In this document: one piece after another, positions 43,202 to 52,908 of the stretch | How the letters are laid out: every line of letters begins with the position of its first letter | Numbering within the stretch: position 1 is the first letter of the stretch | Source of the DNA: CALMFG01 sp963674805 | GTDB taxonomy: Bacteria; Bacillota; Clostridia; Christensenellales; CALMFG01 | NCBI GenBank assembly: GCA_963674805.2 | Contig: CAXXNY010000009.1 | Location: forward strand, 124,001 to 188,000 | Length of the DNA: 64,000 nt | Direction of reading: 5' to 3' | Notes under the pieces: generated by a model | Told to the model about the DNA's origin: nothing | Databases searched by the model: none | Seen by the model: the letters and a program-made list of their open reading frames with translations, nothing else | Made by a program: the position numbers and the translations under genes

Positions 43202-44699
43202 TTTCTCCACCTTCAATCGCTTTTTTCAACAGTTTTTCCTGATTAAACTCTTTCCTCAACAATTCCCCCGTTATTCTCCCCCCAGCCATAATTAAGATAC
43301 GGTCACAGACACCGATCAGTTCCTCCATTTCGGATGAAATAAACAGAATTGCCGATCCTTCTTTGGCCAGATTATTGATGTGAGTATAAATTTCAAATTT
43401 CGCGCCGACGTCCACTCCCCGCGTTGGTTCATCAATAATAAAGACATCCGGTTCGGTAATCAGCCACTTTCCGATAACGACTTTTTGCTGATTGCCCCCG
43501 GACAGGTTCCGGGCGATTTGTTCCGACTTATCATAGGTCTTGATTCTCAATCGGTCGATTGCCCGGGCTGTATTCTGCTCTTCTTTTTTATAATTAAAAA
43601 TCCCCATTTTGCCGCGCATCGTCTTTAAATCAGCAAGTATCAGATTCTCTTTTACAGTTTTCGGCATCAACAGTCCTTCGTCTCGCCTGTTTTCGGTGAT
43701 AAACGCAACACCCGCTTTATTCCAAGACATGGGGCTGATGCTGTTTATCTTTTGTTCTTTATAATAGATCTCGCCAGATGCCATTGGATCAACGCCGTAA
43801 ATCGCACGTGCCACCTCACTTCTCCCTGCGCCCATCAAGCCAAACATCCCCACAATTTCTCCGCCGTGAAGTGTAAAGCTGATGTCTTTAAAGACGCCTT
43901 CATTCGTCAGTTGATCGACTTTTAAATATTCCTTACCAATCGTCTTTTCAATATACGGAAACAGCTGGCTCATCTCGCGGCCAACCATCATGCTGATCAT
44001 CTTTTCTTTGGTCATGTCTTTTTTGTCCTGCTGGTCAATCAACTCGCCGTCCCTTAACACAGCAATCTCATCGCACAAATACATGACGTCTTCCAGCGTA
44101 TGGGAGATATAAATCATCGAGATGCCCTGCTTGACCTGTTTATTGATAATTTCAAACAACTTTTCTTTTTCCTTTGTTGACAAGGATGTTGTCGGCTCAT
44201 CAAAGAAGATTATCTTGGCCTTTTTCGCCATCGCTTTCGCAATCTCAACCATCTGCCGCATCCCCATCGGCAGGTTCTCGCATATCTCTGTCGGGTCAAT
44301 ATCAATGCCAAGTTCGCTTAAAATCTTATTCGCGGCGCAGTTCATTTCTTTATGCGAAATAAATCCCATGGTAGATTTTGGCGCTTTATCAATAAAAATA
44401 TTTTCTGCTACGGTCATGTTTAGAAACAGATTTAGCTCCTGATGAATAAACGCAATGCCCGCCTGTGCCGCAAAAGCCGGACAGTGCGGATGATAGGGCT
44501 CGCCTTCCAGCAGCACCTCTCCACTGTTTCTTTGGATAACGCCGCCGAGTATGTTCATCATCGTGGATTTCCCTGCACCGTTCTCCCCGACCAGCCCTAA
44601 TATTGTGCCTCTGTTCAGCGTAAGGTCAATATCTTTCAGAACCTTTACGCCGCCAAAACTTTTATTGACCTTTATAAGCTGTAATATTGGTTTCTTCAA
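43185..44699 (-). CDS. Sugar ABC transporter ATP-binding protein, RbsA type
   Basis: A 504-residue tandem ATPase. The first half has GENGAGKST, NLPMGMRQMVEIAKA and IIFFDEPTTSL. The second half has GLMGAGRSE, LSGGNQQKVVIGKWL and FIIDEPTRGVDVG. It lies 15 nt after the first permease gene and overlaps the second. Confidence 0.95.
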   Translation of the reverse strand: MKKPILQLIKVNKSFGGVKVLKDIDLTLNRGTILGLVGENGAGKSTMMNILGGVIQRNSGEVLLEGEPYHPHCPAFAAQAGIAFIHQELNLFLNMTVAENIFIDKAPKSTMGFISHKEMNCAANKILSELGIDIDPTEICENLPMGMRQMVEIAKAMAKKAKIIFFDEPTTSLSTKEKEKLFEIINKQVKQGISMIYISHTLEDVMYLCDEIAVLRDGELIDQQDKKDMTKEKMISMMVGREMSQLFPYIEKTIGKEYLKVDQLTNEGVFKDISFTLHGGEIVGMFGLMGAGRSEVARAIYGVDPMASGEIYYKEQKINSISPMSWNKAGVAFITENRRDEGLLMPKTVKENLILADLKTMRGKMGIFNYKKEEQNTARAIDRLRIKTYDKSEQIARNLSGGNQQKVVIGKWLITEPDVFIIDEPTRGVDVGAKFEIYTHINNLAKEGSAILFISSEMEELIGVCDRILIMAGGRITGELLRKEFNQEKLLKKAIEGGENDEIQ

Positions 44700-44714
44700 A
44701 ATTTTCGCCTCACC

Positions 44715-45677
44715 TTAGTGTGATTTTTTTCTCAGCACATCAAGCAGTGCCACCGCAAGCACCATCATACCTTTTAAAACATTGATGAAGTACCATTCAA
44801 CACCTAAAAGATTCAGGCTGTTGTTCAGGACAATTACCAAAATTGCACCAATGACGGTTCCCAGCATATTACCGCTTCCGCCGGTTACACTTGTACCGCC
44901 GATGACCACCGCCGCAACGATATCCATCAATTTATCTTTCGCCATGCCCGGCATGCCTGCGCCGGACTTCGACGTCATAATAATGCTGCTGATTGATGCC
45001 AAAATCCCCGAAATAATAAAGAGTTTGAAGATTGTCTTTTTCACCGGAATCCCGGATATCCCTGATGTCGCATGGTTGGTGCCAATCGCAAACACATACC
45101 GGCCAAACACGGTTTGGTGGAGCAGATAATAGCACGCGCCGACCACTAAAACACAGATAATAATGGGAACGGGAATGGTCAGCACACGGCCTTCTCCGAT
45201 CTTTAAGAATTGATCCGGTAAACCGCCGATTGTTGCGCTTTGGGTATAAAACAAAGCCGCTCCGGAAAATATCAGCTGAGTCGCCATCGTCGCAATAAAG
45301 GACGGCATCTTCAGAATCGTGACTGAAAGACCATTGATGATGCCGATTATAACGCCGATCACTACCATCACGGCAATTGCCAATATCGTCATCAGCACCG
45401 GATTACCCGGCAGAATCATGATGCTTGCCCCGACGACACTGCCGAGCGCGATGGTTGCGGTCATAGAAAAGTCAATCCCGCCGTTCATAAATACAAATGT
45501 CATCCCACAGGCCATAATAATTAAATCAGTGCTCTGAACTAGAATATTACCAAGATTTCGCGGATTAGCGAATTTTGGAACAAAAAACAAGGAAGCAATT
45601 AAATAAACAAGAAAGAACAATATTGCTGGATTGTTTTTTGCTGTTCGCAGGGCTTTTTGGATTCTCGTGGTGCTCAT
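44715..45677 (-). CDS. Sugar ABC transporter permease, RbsC type
   Basis: A 320-residue permease with MNGGIDFSMTATIALGSVVG and ATSGISGIPVKKTIFKLFII, then VIGGTSVTGGSGNMLGTVIG. The start at 45677 follows GGAG. An upstream extension to 45731 would run through the intercistronic hairpin and is unlikely. Confidence 0.92.
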   Translation of the reverse strand: MSTTRIQKALRTAKNNPAILFFLVYLIASLFFVPKFANPRNLGNILVQSTDLIIMACGMTFVFMNGGIDFSMTATIALGSVVGASIMILPGNPVLMTILAIAVMVVIGVIIGIINGLSVTILKMPSFIATMATQLIFSGAALFYTQSATIGGLPDQFLKIGEGRVLTIPVPIIICVLVVGACYYLLHQTVFGRYVFAIGTNHATSGISGIPVKKTIFKLFIISGILASISSIIMTSKSGAGMPGMAKDKLMDIVAAVVIGGTSVTGGSGNMLGTVIGAILVIVLNNSLNLLGVEWYFINVLKGMMVLAVALLDVLRKKSH

Positions 45678-45702
45678 CTTAATCTCCGTTCTTTTCGAAA
45701 AT

Positions 45703-45731
45703 ATGGCCGCAACAATGAATATTGCGGCCAT
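45703..45731 (-). other. Stable hairpin between the binding-protein and permease genes
   Basis: Perfect 10-bp stem ATGGCCGCAA / TTGCGGCCAT with a 9-nt loop, about 20 nt after the binding-protein stop. On the minus strand the T content downstream is low. It probably sets binding protein in excess over the membrane components by processing or partial termination. Confidence 0.7.
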
Positions 45732-45752
45732 TTCTTCACTTATTTCATTCTG

Positions 45753-46799
45753 CTATCTGACGATAACGCCATATGATCTTGGTGCCATTTCATCAAAGTT
45801 TTCCTGAGTGATAATAAAGCCTGCATCGTCCATAGGATCGCCATAAGAAGCGCCGCCGGCAATCTCGACTGCCGCTTTAACTGATTCATAGCCTTCTTTA
45901 TAAACGTCCATACCAAAGCACATTTCTACATAATTTTCTTCCATCGCACGGATTGAACCCGCATTGCCTGAATACGGCATGACGATGACGTGACCTTCTT
46001 CGCCGATCGGAACATATCTGTTTGCCTGCTTTAATGCAGAAATCGTTGCTTCTAGCAGATAGTCTGAGTGCATGAAGATAACGTTGATTTCCGGATTTGC
46101 CTGCAGAGCATTGGTTGCACCCGCTAAAGCTTTTTCCAGATTCCATTCTGTCGGTACCTGCTGTACGAGTTCGATGATATCGCTGTTTGCTTCCATGACT
46201 TCAGCAAACCCTTCGCTGCGTTTTAACACATTGTTGTCACTCAGGCTGCCGACCAGTTCAAGCACTTTCAGCTGCATGTCATTTTCGCGTGCATAACCTG
46301 CCAGCCAATCCCAACCGTTCTTAGTTAATGCATAATTGTCTGTTGCAATACCCCAGTCGACCTTCGCATCGTCTGTGCTTTCCAGTGTTCTGTCACAATA
46401 GATGAACGGAATGCCTGCTTCGTTACATGCTTTTACCGACTGCAGAATTGCTTCAGAGTCAACATATACACATACGATACCGCTGACGCCCTGTGCAATC
46501 ATGTCGTCGATTTGATTGTTCTGTGTCGTTGCATCCCCTTCAGCTGTCCGCTTAATCAATTCGACTCCGAGCTCTTCGCCTGCCGCGTCAATACCCGCTT
46601 CAATACCCAGCCAGAACGGGTCATTCAAGTTATCAAGCGCAACGCCGATCTTCATCGCTTCTTCTGCCGGCTCTGCCACTTCTTCGGCTTTTTTTTCAAC
46701 GGCTGCTTCCTCCGCTTCAGGTGCGGGTTGAGCGCATCCGGTTAAAGCCAAACCAGCAATTAAAACGATAACCAACAAAGCTACAATACTTTTCTTCAT
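45753..46799 (-). CDS. Sugar ABC transporter substrate-binding lipoprotein
   Basis: A 348-residue lipoprotein with the lipobox LAGLALTGCAQ, a Glu/Ala-rich linker, and an RbsB-type domain (KIGVALDNLNDPFWLGIEAG, IPFIYCDRTLES, INVIFMHSDYLLEATISAL). NDPFW is a ligand-stacking motif seen in pentose and hexose binders. The start at 46799 follows GGAGG. A 13-codon upstream extension to 46838 is rejected because the signal peptide begins at MKKSIV. The context suggests D-allose or a related hexose. Confidence 0.9.
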   Translation of the reverse strand: MKKSIVALLVIVLIAGLALTGCAQPAPEAEEAAVEKKAEEVAEPAEEAMKIGVALDNLNDPFWLGIEAGIDAAGEELGVELIKRTAEGDATTQNNQIDDMIAQGVSGIVCVYVDSEAILQSVKACNEAGIPFIYCDRTLESTDDAKVDWGIATDNYALTKNGWDWLAGYARENDMQLKVLELVGSLSDNNVLKRSEGFAEVMEANSDIIELVQQVPTEWNLEKALAGATNALQANPEINVIFMHSDYLLEATISALKQANRYVPIGEEGHVIVMPYSGNAGSIRAMEENYVEMCFGMDVYKEGYESVKAAVEIAGGASYGDPMDDAGFIITQENFDEMAPRSYGVIVR

Positions 46800-46859
46800 T
46801 TTGTTCCTCCATTTTATTTTTAAGTTAGAACCGCTCATACGATTCTAAAGCCACTGTCC

Positions 46860-47219
46860 TTAATATTGGGTCAGTTTGCCTTCAAGCTGTTCATTCAGGT
46901 CAAAAATCTTTTCTGCCGTTGTCACTTCTTCTGACCCGTCAAACTTGGGCGATCTCGCAAACCACGGAGCTACTTTTGCCTGCCATCTGTTATTGTCTTC
47001 ATTCATCGCCAGCGTTTTGAAACTATCGATAATATCCTCACACTCATAAAAAATGATGACCAGATTATCATACACATACGTTTGACAGTTTACTGCGCCT
47101 GCCCTTTTTAAAGCATGCAGCTGTGTTTTCCATTCCGTTATGTGCGCTTCTTTATGCAATTTTACATAGTCATAAATATGCTCAGGCTTCAGTGTGTTAA
47201 CCAAACAATATTTTTTCAT
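46860..47219 (-). CDS. L-rhamnose mutarotase (RhaM/YiiL) family protein
   Basis: A 119-residue dimeric alpha-beta-barrel protein that speeds anomer interconversion of a sugar. Family features are the early Tyr/His segment YDYVKLHKEAH, NCQTYVYDNLVIIFYECED, the NRWQAKVAPWF tryptophan segment and the C-terminal EKIFDLN. It is the first gene of the ABC transporter transcript. The transported sugar is therefore probably a free hexose or deoxyhexose. Confidence 0.88.
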   Translation of the reverse strand: MKKYCLVNTLKPEHIYDYVKLHKEAHITEWKTQLHALKRAGAVNCQTYVYDNLVIIFYECEDIIDSFKTLAMNEDNNRWQAKVAPWFARSPKFDGSEEVTTAEKIFDLNEQLEGKLTQY

Positions 47220-47247
47220 GTCTCACTCCATATCACAATCTGGTTGG

Positions 47248-47253
47248 ATTATA
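47248..47253 (-). promoter_or_regulatory. -10 element of the mutarotase/ABC operon
   Basis: TATAAT on the minus strand 28 nt upstream of the start codon. No good -35 is seen at the right distance. A weak -35 fits activation by the AraC-type response regulator encoded upstream, which is inferred. Confidence 0.5.
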
Positions 47254-47321
47254 GTTGATGGACCTCGCAATATAAATAGAGAATATGATAATGGTTAGTG
47301 GACAATACAAAACTGATTTGC

Positions 47322-47348
47322 AAAAAAATACAGCCGCTTAACGGCTGT
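47322..47348 (-). terminator. Rho-independent terminator after the response regulator gene
   Basis: Perfect 7-bp stem ACAGCCG / CGGCTGT with a 5-nt loop (47330-47348), followed on the minus strand by a run of seven T. It separates the two-component genes from the mutarotase/ABC operon. Confidence 0.85.
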
Positions 47349-47362
47349 TATTAATCATATCT

Positions 47363-48850
47363 TTACTTAACATGCTGCTTCCGGTAAACGCTCGGTGTCT
47401 CCCCGGTAATGCTTTTAAAAACCCGGCTGAAATAATGATGGTCCTCGTATCCGACAAGTTCGGCAATATCCTTTATCAGCATATCCGGATAATCCTGCAT
47501 GTACCCTTCTGCCGCATCAATCTTCTTTTTTGTAACATATTCATTAAACGACAGGCTTTTAAACCGGCGCATCAATTTACTCAAGTAAGGTTGGGATATG
47601 TTAAGATGCTCGCTGGTGCTGCTCAGTGAAATAGGCTTGTTCATGTTCTGCTCAATATAAGTATCAATTTCTTTCTCAATCGTGCCTACTCCTGCTGCAT
47701 AATCCTTTAAAATGTACTGTTCAAACACATCAACCAATATGCCATGCACCACAATATAAAGATCGGTAAACGTTCCGGCCGTCAGCATCTGCTTTTCAAA
47801 CTCCTTGATGATATCAACAGTAATCGCCTGCGATGCAAAACGCTGAACCATATGGAAAATCTGCTTGATTGCCTGCTCAAGTTCAAACTGGGTCTTCTGC
47901 TCGGCTTCCCATTCCACAAACCACTTATAAATTTCCATCAATAAAAAGTTCATCGAACTGAAATTTTCAGCTTTGGTTAATACCTCGATCTTCTTTGATT
48001 TATTATTATCAATCAGTGGTTTATAGATTTCATCAGCAACATCTTCTGCTTTGATCAACTGACTCTTTCCAATAATAAGTTGATACCGGATAATCTCGTC
48101 CAGCATGCTGACGATTTTTTTCAGCTCGCTGATTTCTTCAAACTCATTTGACAGGCAAAGCGTTATGTCTTTATCCAATAGTTGTTTAAATTGATTAATA
48201 TCACCGCTGTTGATATGGGTATCATAGCCGAAGACCATCATGATTTGGTTCTTCTTGGGGAAAGAAAGCTGCCACATCCGTTGACAGTGAGCATTGAATG
48301 AAGAAAGTTTAATAGGTTGGATGGCGGCGTTTGAATAATTTGACGAATAGAGGCCGTTCTGGATAATACATGCTCTATATTTTTTGTATCTAAAATAGCG
48401 CTGTAAATCCTCGGTCTTTACCGGCTTTCCGTTATAGAGCTGCAGAATACTGCGCTCCTCGTGCTCCTGTTGTAATCCTGCAATTTCCTTCAGCAAATCC
48501 GTAATGACCGCTGTAAACTGCTTCCGGTCAATCGGTTTTAAGATATAGTCCGTCACTCCGCTCTTCATTGCCTGTTTTGCATAGTTAAAATCCTGGTAAC
48601 CGCTGATGACCACGCACCGCGTATCCGACATTTCTTCGTTAATCCGGTTTAACAGCGTTATTCCATCCATTTTAGGCATTTTAATATCAGTAATCACGAC
48701 ATCAGGAGGATTCTCTTTTATTTTTTTCAAGGCTGTCTCACCGTTATATGCAAAACCGACAATTTGTATCTGATCAAAATTATCTTCAATCAGACGTGTG
48801 ATTGCTCGAATAAACGGAGGCTCATCATCCACAATAAAAAATTTATACAT
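47363..48850 (-). CDS. Response regulator, AraC type (YesN-like)
   Basis: A 495-residue regulator. The receiver domain (1-~120) has the acidic pair Asp8/Asp9, the phosphorylation site Asp55 in VVITDIKMPKMDG, and Lys in YILKPIDRKQF. The C-terminal AraC DNA-binding domain (~395-495) has the SLSSTSEHLNISQPYLSKLM and IKDIAELVGYEDHHYFSRVF helices. It overlaps the kinase gene by 8 nt. It probably activates the adjacent sugar importer. Confidence 0.95.
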   Translation of the reverse strand: MYKFFIVDDEPPFIRAITRLIEDNFDQIQIVGFAYNGETALKKIKENPPDVVITDIKMPKMDGITLLNRINEEMSDTRCVVISGYQDFNYAKQAMKSGVTDYILKPIDRKQFTAVITDLLKEIAGLQQEHEERSILQLYNGKPVKTEDLQRYFRYKKYRACIIQNGLYSSNYSNAAIQPIKLSSFNAHCQRMWQLSFPKKNQIMMVFGYDTHINSGDINQFKQLLDKDITLCLSNEFEEISELKKIVSMLDEIIRYQLIIGKSQLIKAEDVADEIYKPLIDNNKSKKIEVLTKAENFSSMNFLLMEIYKWFVEWEAEQKTQFELEQAIKQIFHMVQRFASQAITVDIIKEFEKQMLTAGTFTDLYIVVHGILVDVFEQYILKDYAAGVGTIEKEIDTYIEQNMNKPISLSSTSEHLNISQPYLSKLMRRFKSLSFNEYVTKKKIDAAEGYMQDYPDMLIKDIAELVGYEDHHYFSRVFKSITGETPSVYRKQHVK

Positions 48851-50675
48851 GATCTACACCCTTCGATTCAATTTTCCCGGATATCCTGACTACAGCGCCA
48901 TTTTGATCATTCGCGCCAAGATAGAATTGCAGTTCATCCTTATATAGCAGTTTCATACGCATAAACGTGCTGATAATTCCCATGCCGCCAATCGAAATAT
49001 TCTTCATATCCTCATATTTAGAGTCTCTGCGGCTAAAGGCTTCAATAGTCTGGTTCAGGTTTTTTAAGACCTCTCGACCGAAGCCTGCGCCATTATCTGA
49101 AATTAAAATATTCCAGCTGTTCTTTTCTGCATACACGTCCACTTCAATTTTCATCACTTCTACGCTGCTGTTGCTGTATCCGTGTGCGATTGAGTTTTCC
49201 ACCAGCGGCTGAATAATGAGTTTTGGCAATTCGACATCCTTTAGCCGGTCGTCAACGTTTACTGTGTATTCCAGCCGATGTTCAAACCGGGTTTTCATCA
49301 GCGATAAGAAATCTAACGTGTGGTCAATCTCTTCACCAATTGTGGTGTAGGTATCCGAAGCGGTTGTAGAGTAACGCAGCATATTTGCGATTTTCATGCA
49401 GATATCAGCGACCTCATAATTGCCCTGCTCCTCGGATATATTCACAACAATGCCCAGCATATTAAACAGGAAATGCGGATTAATTCTGGCCTGCAGGGCG
49501 TCAAATTGTGCCTTTGTCTGAAATGTGCGGGCTTCTACTTCGGCGTCCAGTGCTTCTTTTACTTTTTCCTGCATGCTGTTGAACGCTTCATCAATCGCTT
49601 CAATATCGCTGTATCCCGATGTATCAAGCTGGATAAGCGCATCCGCATTCAGCTTTTTAAAATCCGTGTTCTTAATCTTCTGCCTCAGCTGTCGAAGCGG
49701 TACAGTCAGACGCCTAGAAAAGATATAGATAAATGCGATACAGACAATGATAATCCCAACGACTAACATTATGGTGATATTCCGGATATCATTGATGTTA
49801 TACATCAGCTCACTTTTCGGCTGAACCATTAGTATACACATTTCGTTGGTGCAATCATATGCGATTAACTCATTTACACCGGTGTGCGGATTCGTACTGG
49901 TCAGCACATCTGCGTCATTATATGCCATCCGATTCCAATAATAAGCGAGGTCTTCCGGCAAAACATCAGCAAATGTTGAATAAATCTGCTCACCGTTTCG
50001 ATCCAGTATAATGATGTCAGCATTGGTATCAATGGCTTCAATAATCTTTTCAATCGAACTGATACGCTGCTGAATCTCAACAAACGCCACTGTCTCTCCA
50101 TCCACAACCATTGGCCGCGTTAATGAGAATACCGGTATCTTCTCATAAGTTGAAAGATAATCCTCATGCGCCCTGATTAAGTAGCTGTCCTCAAGTGATA
50201 AAAACTCAACGGTATTCAGCCAACTTGCCGAATCTCCCAGATTAATCTTTGCTCTCGGCGTGTATCTGGAAGAAACCGAGTCTCCATCTATCGTGATAAT
50301 ACTGCCGCGATAGACCTCTTTGCTGTCCCGGATGACCTCCAGCAGTGACCGCTCAATACTGCTGTCGGATAAAAGAATATTGGTAAGGCTCTTTTTATAA
50401 ACCAATTCTTTTATCTTAAGGCTTAAGTCTTTGTCCTTGACCAGCCGCTTCGCGACATAGTCCATTTCGGTCACCAAATCACTGACCTGTTTGGACATAA
50501 TCGAACTGTTCGCCATAAACTCATTTTTTATGGTGTTCTCAAGCATCGACTTCGCATAGCCGTTAAATGCCGCACCCATAATAATGATGATGACAATCAT
50601 TAAGATAGAGAAAGTCATCAGCATTTTTGTATGAAAGTTAAAGTGTTTCAGTGCACCCTTTAATCTGCGCATCAC
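48843..50675 (-). CDS. Sensor histidine kinase (YesM-like)
   Basis: A 610-residue membrane kinase. Transmembrane segments lie near residues 17-38 and 275-297 and flank an extracellular Cache-like sensor. A HAMP linker follows, then the His-kinase motif ARINPHFLFNMLGIV (the phosphorylated His), and a HATPase domain with PLVENSIAHGYS and ISDNGAGFG. Typical of systems that sense extracellular sugars, possibly through the binding protein encoded nearby. RBS region precedes ATG at 50675. Confidence 0.94.
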   Translation of the reverse strand: MMRRLKGALKHFNFHTKMLMTFSILMIVIIIIMGAAFNGYAKSMLENTIKNEFMANSSIMSKQVSDLVTEMDYVAKRLVKDKDLSLKIKELVYKKSLTNILLSDSSIERSLLEVIRDSKEVYRGSIITIDGDSVSSRYTPRAKINLGDSASWLNTVEFLSLEDSYLIRAHEDYLSTYEKIPVFSLTRPMVVDGETVAFVEIQQRISSIEKIIEAIDTNADIIILDRNGEQIYSTFADVLPEDLAYYWNRMAYNDADVLTSTNPHTGVNELIAYDCTNEMCILMVQPKSELMYNINDIRNITIMLVVGIIIVCIAFIYIFSRRLTVPLRQLRQKIKNTDFKKLNADALIQLDTSGYSDIEAIDEAFNSMQEKVKEALDAEVEARTFQTKAQFDALQARINPHFLFNMLGIVVNISEEQGNYEVADICMKIANMLRYSTTASDTYTTIGEEIDHTLDFLSLMKTRFEHRLEYTVNVDDRLKDVELPKLIIQPLVENSIAHGYSNSSVEVMKIEVDVYAEKNSWNILISDNGAGFGREVLKNLNQTIEAFSRRDSKYEDMKNISIGGMGIISTFMRMKLLYKDELQFYLGANDQNGAVVRISGKIESKGVDHV

Positions 50676-50783
50676 ATATCGCCTTCACTCAAATAATCAA
50701 TATTATATCATAGTCGCTGTCTGCCTTTTTATAACGATAAACAATTTCATATTTGAGTTTTTTACGCAGTATATTCATACTGT

Positions 50784-51461
50784 CTATCGATTGGCACCGT
50801 CTACTGCTGTACGAAAGGTGTCTAATCCGGCTATGATTCCGTCTTGATGCCCAAAAACACTGGATGATCCGACCACGAATATATCTGCGCCTGCCCTCTT
50901 CATATTAACTGCATTTTCATAGCTGACGTTCCCATCCACCTCTATCAGAATATGCTGTGCGTTTTGCGCCGTCAGCATCTGCTTAAGATCCGCAATTTTT
51001 TGTATCGCCGACGCAACCAGACGCTGTCCGGCAAAGCCCGGATTAACGGTCATCACCAGCACCGCATCCATATCTTCCATCAAATCATGCAGCATCGTGA
51101 CTGGTGTTCCGGGATTAACCGCGACACACGCCTTTGCGCCTCGCTCTCTGATTTGGCCGAGCACACGTACTATGTGCGGGGTTGCTTCATAGTGAACGGA
51201 TATCATGTCACCCTCTCGAATATCAAAATAAGCAAGTTTGTTCTCCGGCCGATCAACCATTAAGTGTATATCAAACGGTATATTGGTGCGTTGGCGCAGG
51301 GCCGATATCAGGCAGGTTCCAAGCGAGTAGTTCGGCACAAAAGTTCCGTCCATAATATCAAAGTGGAGATAGTCCACCATCCCTTTTTCAAGGCTGTCTA
51401 TATCCTTTTCAAGATTTAGTGCATTCGCACACATCATAGAAGGTGAAATTAAACTTGGCAT
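50784..51461 (-). CDS. Ketose-phosphate 3-epimerase (Rpe/AlsE family)
   Basis: A 225-residue TIM-barrel epimerase with the standard motifs YLHFDIMDGTFVPNYSLG, DIHLMVDRPE, TVNPGFAGQ and ADIFVVGSSSVFG. In context with a ROK kinase and RpiB it most likely acts as D-allulose-6-phosphate 3-epimerase, giving fructose-6-phosphate, as AlsE does in E. coli. Ribulose-5-phosphate is the alternative substrate. Confidence 0.88.
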   Translation of the reverse strand: MPSLISPSMMCANALNLEKDIDSLEKGMVDYLHFDIMDGTFVPNYSLGTCLISALRQRTNIPFDIHLMVDRPENKLAYFDIREGDMISVHYEATPHIVRVLGQIRERGAKACVAVNPGTPVTMLHDLMEDMDAVLVMTVNPGFAGQRLVASAIQKIADLKQMLTAQNAQHILIEVDGNVSYENAVNMKRAGADIFVVGSSSVFGHQDGIIAGLDTFRTAVDGANR

Positions 51462-51479
51462 TTTTGCTCCTTAAGTGAT

Positions 51480-52400
51480 TTAAATCTGATTGAGTAATCC
51501 TGCACCAATCATGGGTGCGTCACTGCCCAATTCCGCCCGGCAGAATACAAAGTCATCCGGGAGGATCGAAAGTTCATAAGCATTTTGATAGACAAACGCT
51601 TTTATTTTTTCAATATAACTACTTTGTTCAGAAAGTCCGCCGCTTAAGATTATCGCCTGCGGCGATAAGATATTGATAATGTTGACCACACCAATCCCCA
51701 TCGCCTCCGCACCCGCATCAACAATCTCTGCGGCCTTCGGGTTGTTTTCAGCCATCTCAAAGAGGTCTTTGGATGAAACATGATACCCAAACGCCTCAGT
51801 GGCGCGCTTGCTGAGCCCCGTGCCGGATGCATACGCTTCTAAGCACCCGCTTTTACCGCAGTTGCACGCCGGTCCTGATGCATTAATGACAATGTGTCCA
51901 ATCTCTCCGGCTGTATTCTGCTTTCCGCGAAAGATTTGCTTATCGATTATCATCCCGCATCCGATGCCCGTACCAAGTGTAATGCACACAATATCATCCA
52001 TCCCGCGGCCAGCACCAATCAGCAGCTCACCAATCGCCGCCGACTTTGCATCCTGCTCAAGCAGCATATCAAAATCATATCTGGTTTTCAGCCTTCCGAT
52101 TAAATCATAATCCCTTAGGTTCAGGTTAGGCGCATACTGAACGGTTTCCCGCTTCAAATCAACGGTTCCCGGGACTCCGATACCGAGAAAATTAATATCC
52201 TGGTTGGTAATCCCCATATCTTTTATACAGGAATCCACTAAATCTGTTATCTGGTTTTCCAAATTTTCATCCGGCCGGCTATCGCCAATAAGCATTCTTT
52301 TTTGAACATAAATCTGACCATCAAGACCAATAATCCCGGCATTTATCTTTGTCGCTCCGATATCAATTCCGATTTGATAGCGCTTGTTACTTGTGCCCAT
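51480..52400 (-). CDS. ROK-family sugar kinase
   Basis: A 306-residue kinase with GIDIGATKINAGIIG (phosphate-binding), ITLGTGIGCGMI, the zinc motif CNCGKSGCLEAYASG and the catalytic region EQDAKSAAIGE. In the company of RpiB and an Rpe-like epimerase it fits D-allose kinase (AlsK) or another hexokinase. It overlaps the rpiB-like gene by 14 nt. Confidence 0.92.
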   Translation of the reverse strand: MGTSNKRYQIGIDIGATKINAGIIGLDGQIYVQKRMLIGDSRPDENLENQITDLVDSCIKDMGITNQDINFLGIGVPGTVDLKRETVQYAPNLNLRDYDLIGRLKTRYDFDMLLEQDAKSAAIGELLIGAGRGMDDIVCITLGTGIGCGMIIDKQIFRGKQNTAGEIGHIVINASGPACNCGKSGCLEAYASGTGLSKRATEAFGYHVSSKDLFEMAENNPKAAEIVDAGAEAMGIGVVNIINILSPQAIILSGGLSEQSSYIEKIKAFVYQNAYELSILPDDFVFCRAELGSDAPMIGAGLLNQI

Positions 52401-52854
52401 TGTCTGTCTCCGGTGTGGTGTGGTGTTCCATGTCCTGTATCATCTGAATTCGCTGCTGATGTCTCCCGCCTTCAAACTCGGTATTCAGCCACTCGAATAC
52501 AATCATTTTTGCCAGTTCCACACCAACAACGCGTGAACCCAGCGCCAGAATGTTGGTATTATTATGTGCCCGTGACAGTTTTGCTGAATACGGCTCACTG
52601 CATACGACAGCACGTATGCCTTCGGCTTTATTTGCAGCAATCGAGATGCCGATCCCCGTTCCGCAGAAAATAATGCCTCTGTCACAAACCCCGGTTTGAA
52701 TGGCGTCCGTCACTTTCTTTGCATAAACCGGATAATCCGTTCTGCCCGTTGAGTCACACCCAAAGTCTTTCCACGGCATCTTTAATTCATCCAAATACTG
52801 AATAATCTGGTCTTTCAATTCTTTCCCGACATGGTCGCTTCCTAATGCTATCAA
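52387..52854 (-). CDS. rpiB: RpiB/LacAB-family sugar-phosphate isomerase
   Basis: A 155-residue isomerase with the family motifs IALGSDHVGKEL, YPVYAKKV, FCGTGIGISIAANK and AHNNTNILALGSRV. RpiB interconverts ribose-5-P and ribulose-5-P and also allose-6-P and allulose-6-P. It starts with a TTG codon at 52854, preceded by ATGGAGGA. It is the first gene of the operon, downstream of the operator at 52883. Confidence 0.92.
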   Translation of the reverse strand: MIALGSDHVGKELKDQIIQYLDELKMPWKDFGCDSTGRTDYPVYAKKVTDAIQTGVCDRGIIFCGTGIGISIAANKAEGIRAVVCSEPYSAKLSRAHNNTNILALGSRVVGVELAKMIVFEWLNTEFEGGRHQQRIQMIQDMEHHTTPETDNGHK

Positions 52855-52882
52855 AATAATTCCTCCATATTTTTAAAATGGT

Positions 52883-52894
52883 GAACCGGTTTTC
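52883..52894 (-). promoter_or_regulatory. LacI operator ahead of the rpiB operon
   Basis: GAACCGGTTTTC shares the palindromic core AACCGGTT and the flanking TTTTCTTAT with the site at 53915-53926. It lies 29 nt before the rpiB start codon and just after the LacI gene. Confidence 0.7.
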
Positions 52895-52908
52895 TTATGC
52901 TAAAAAAA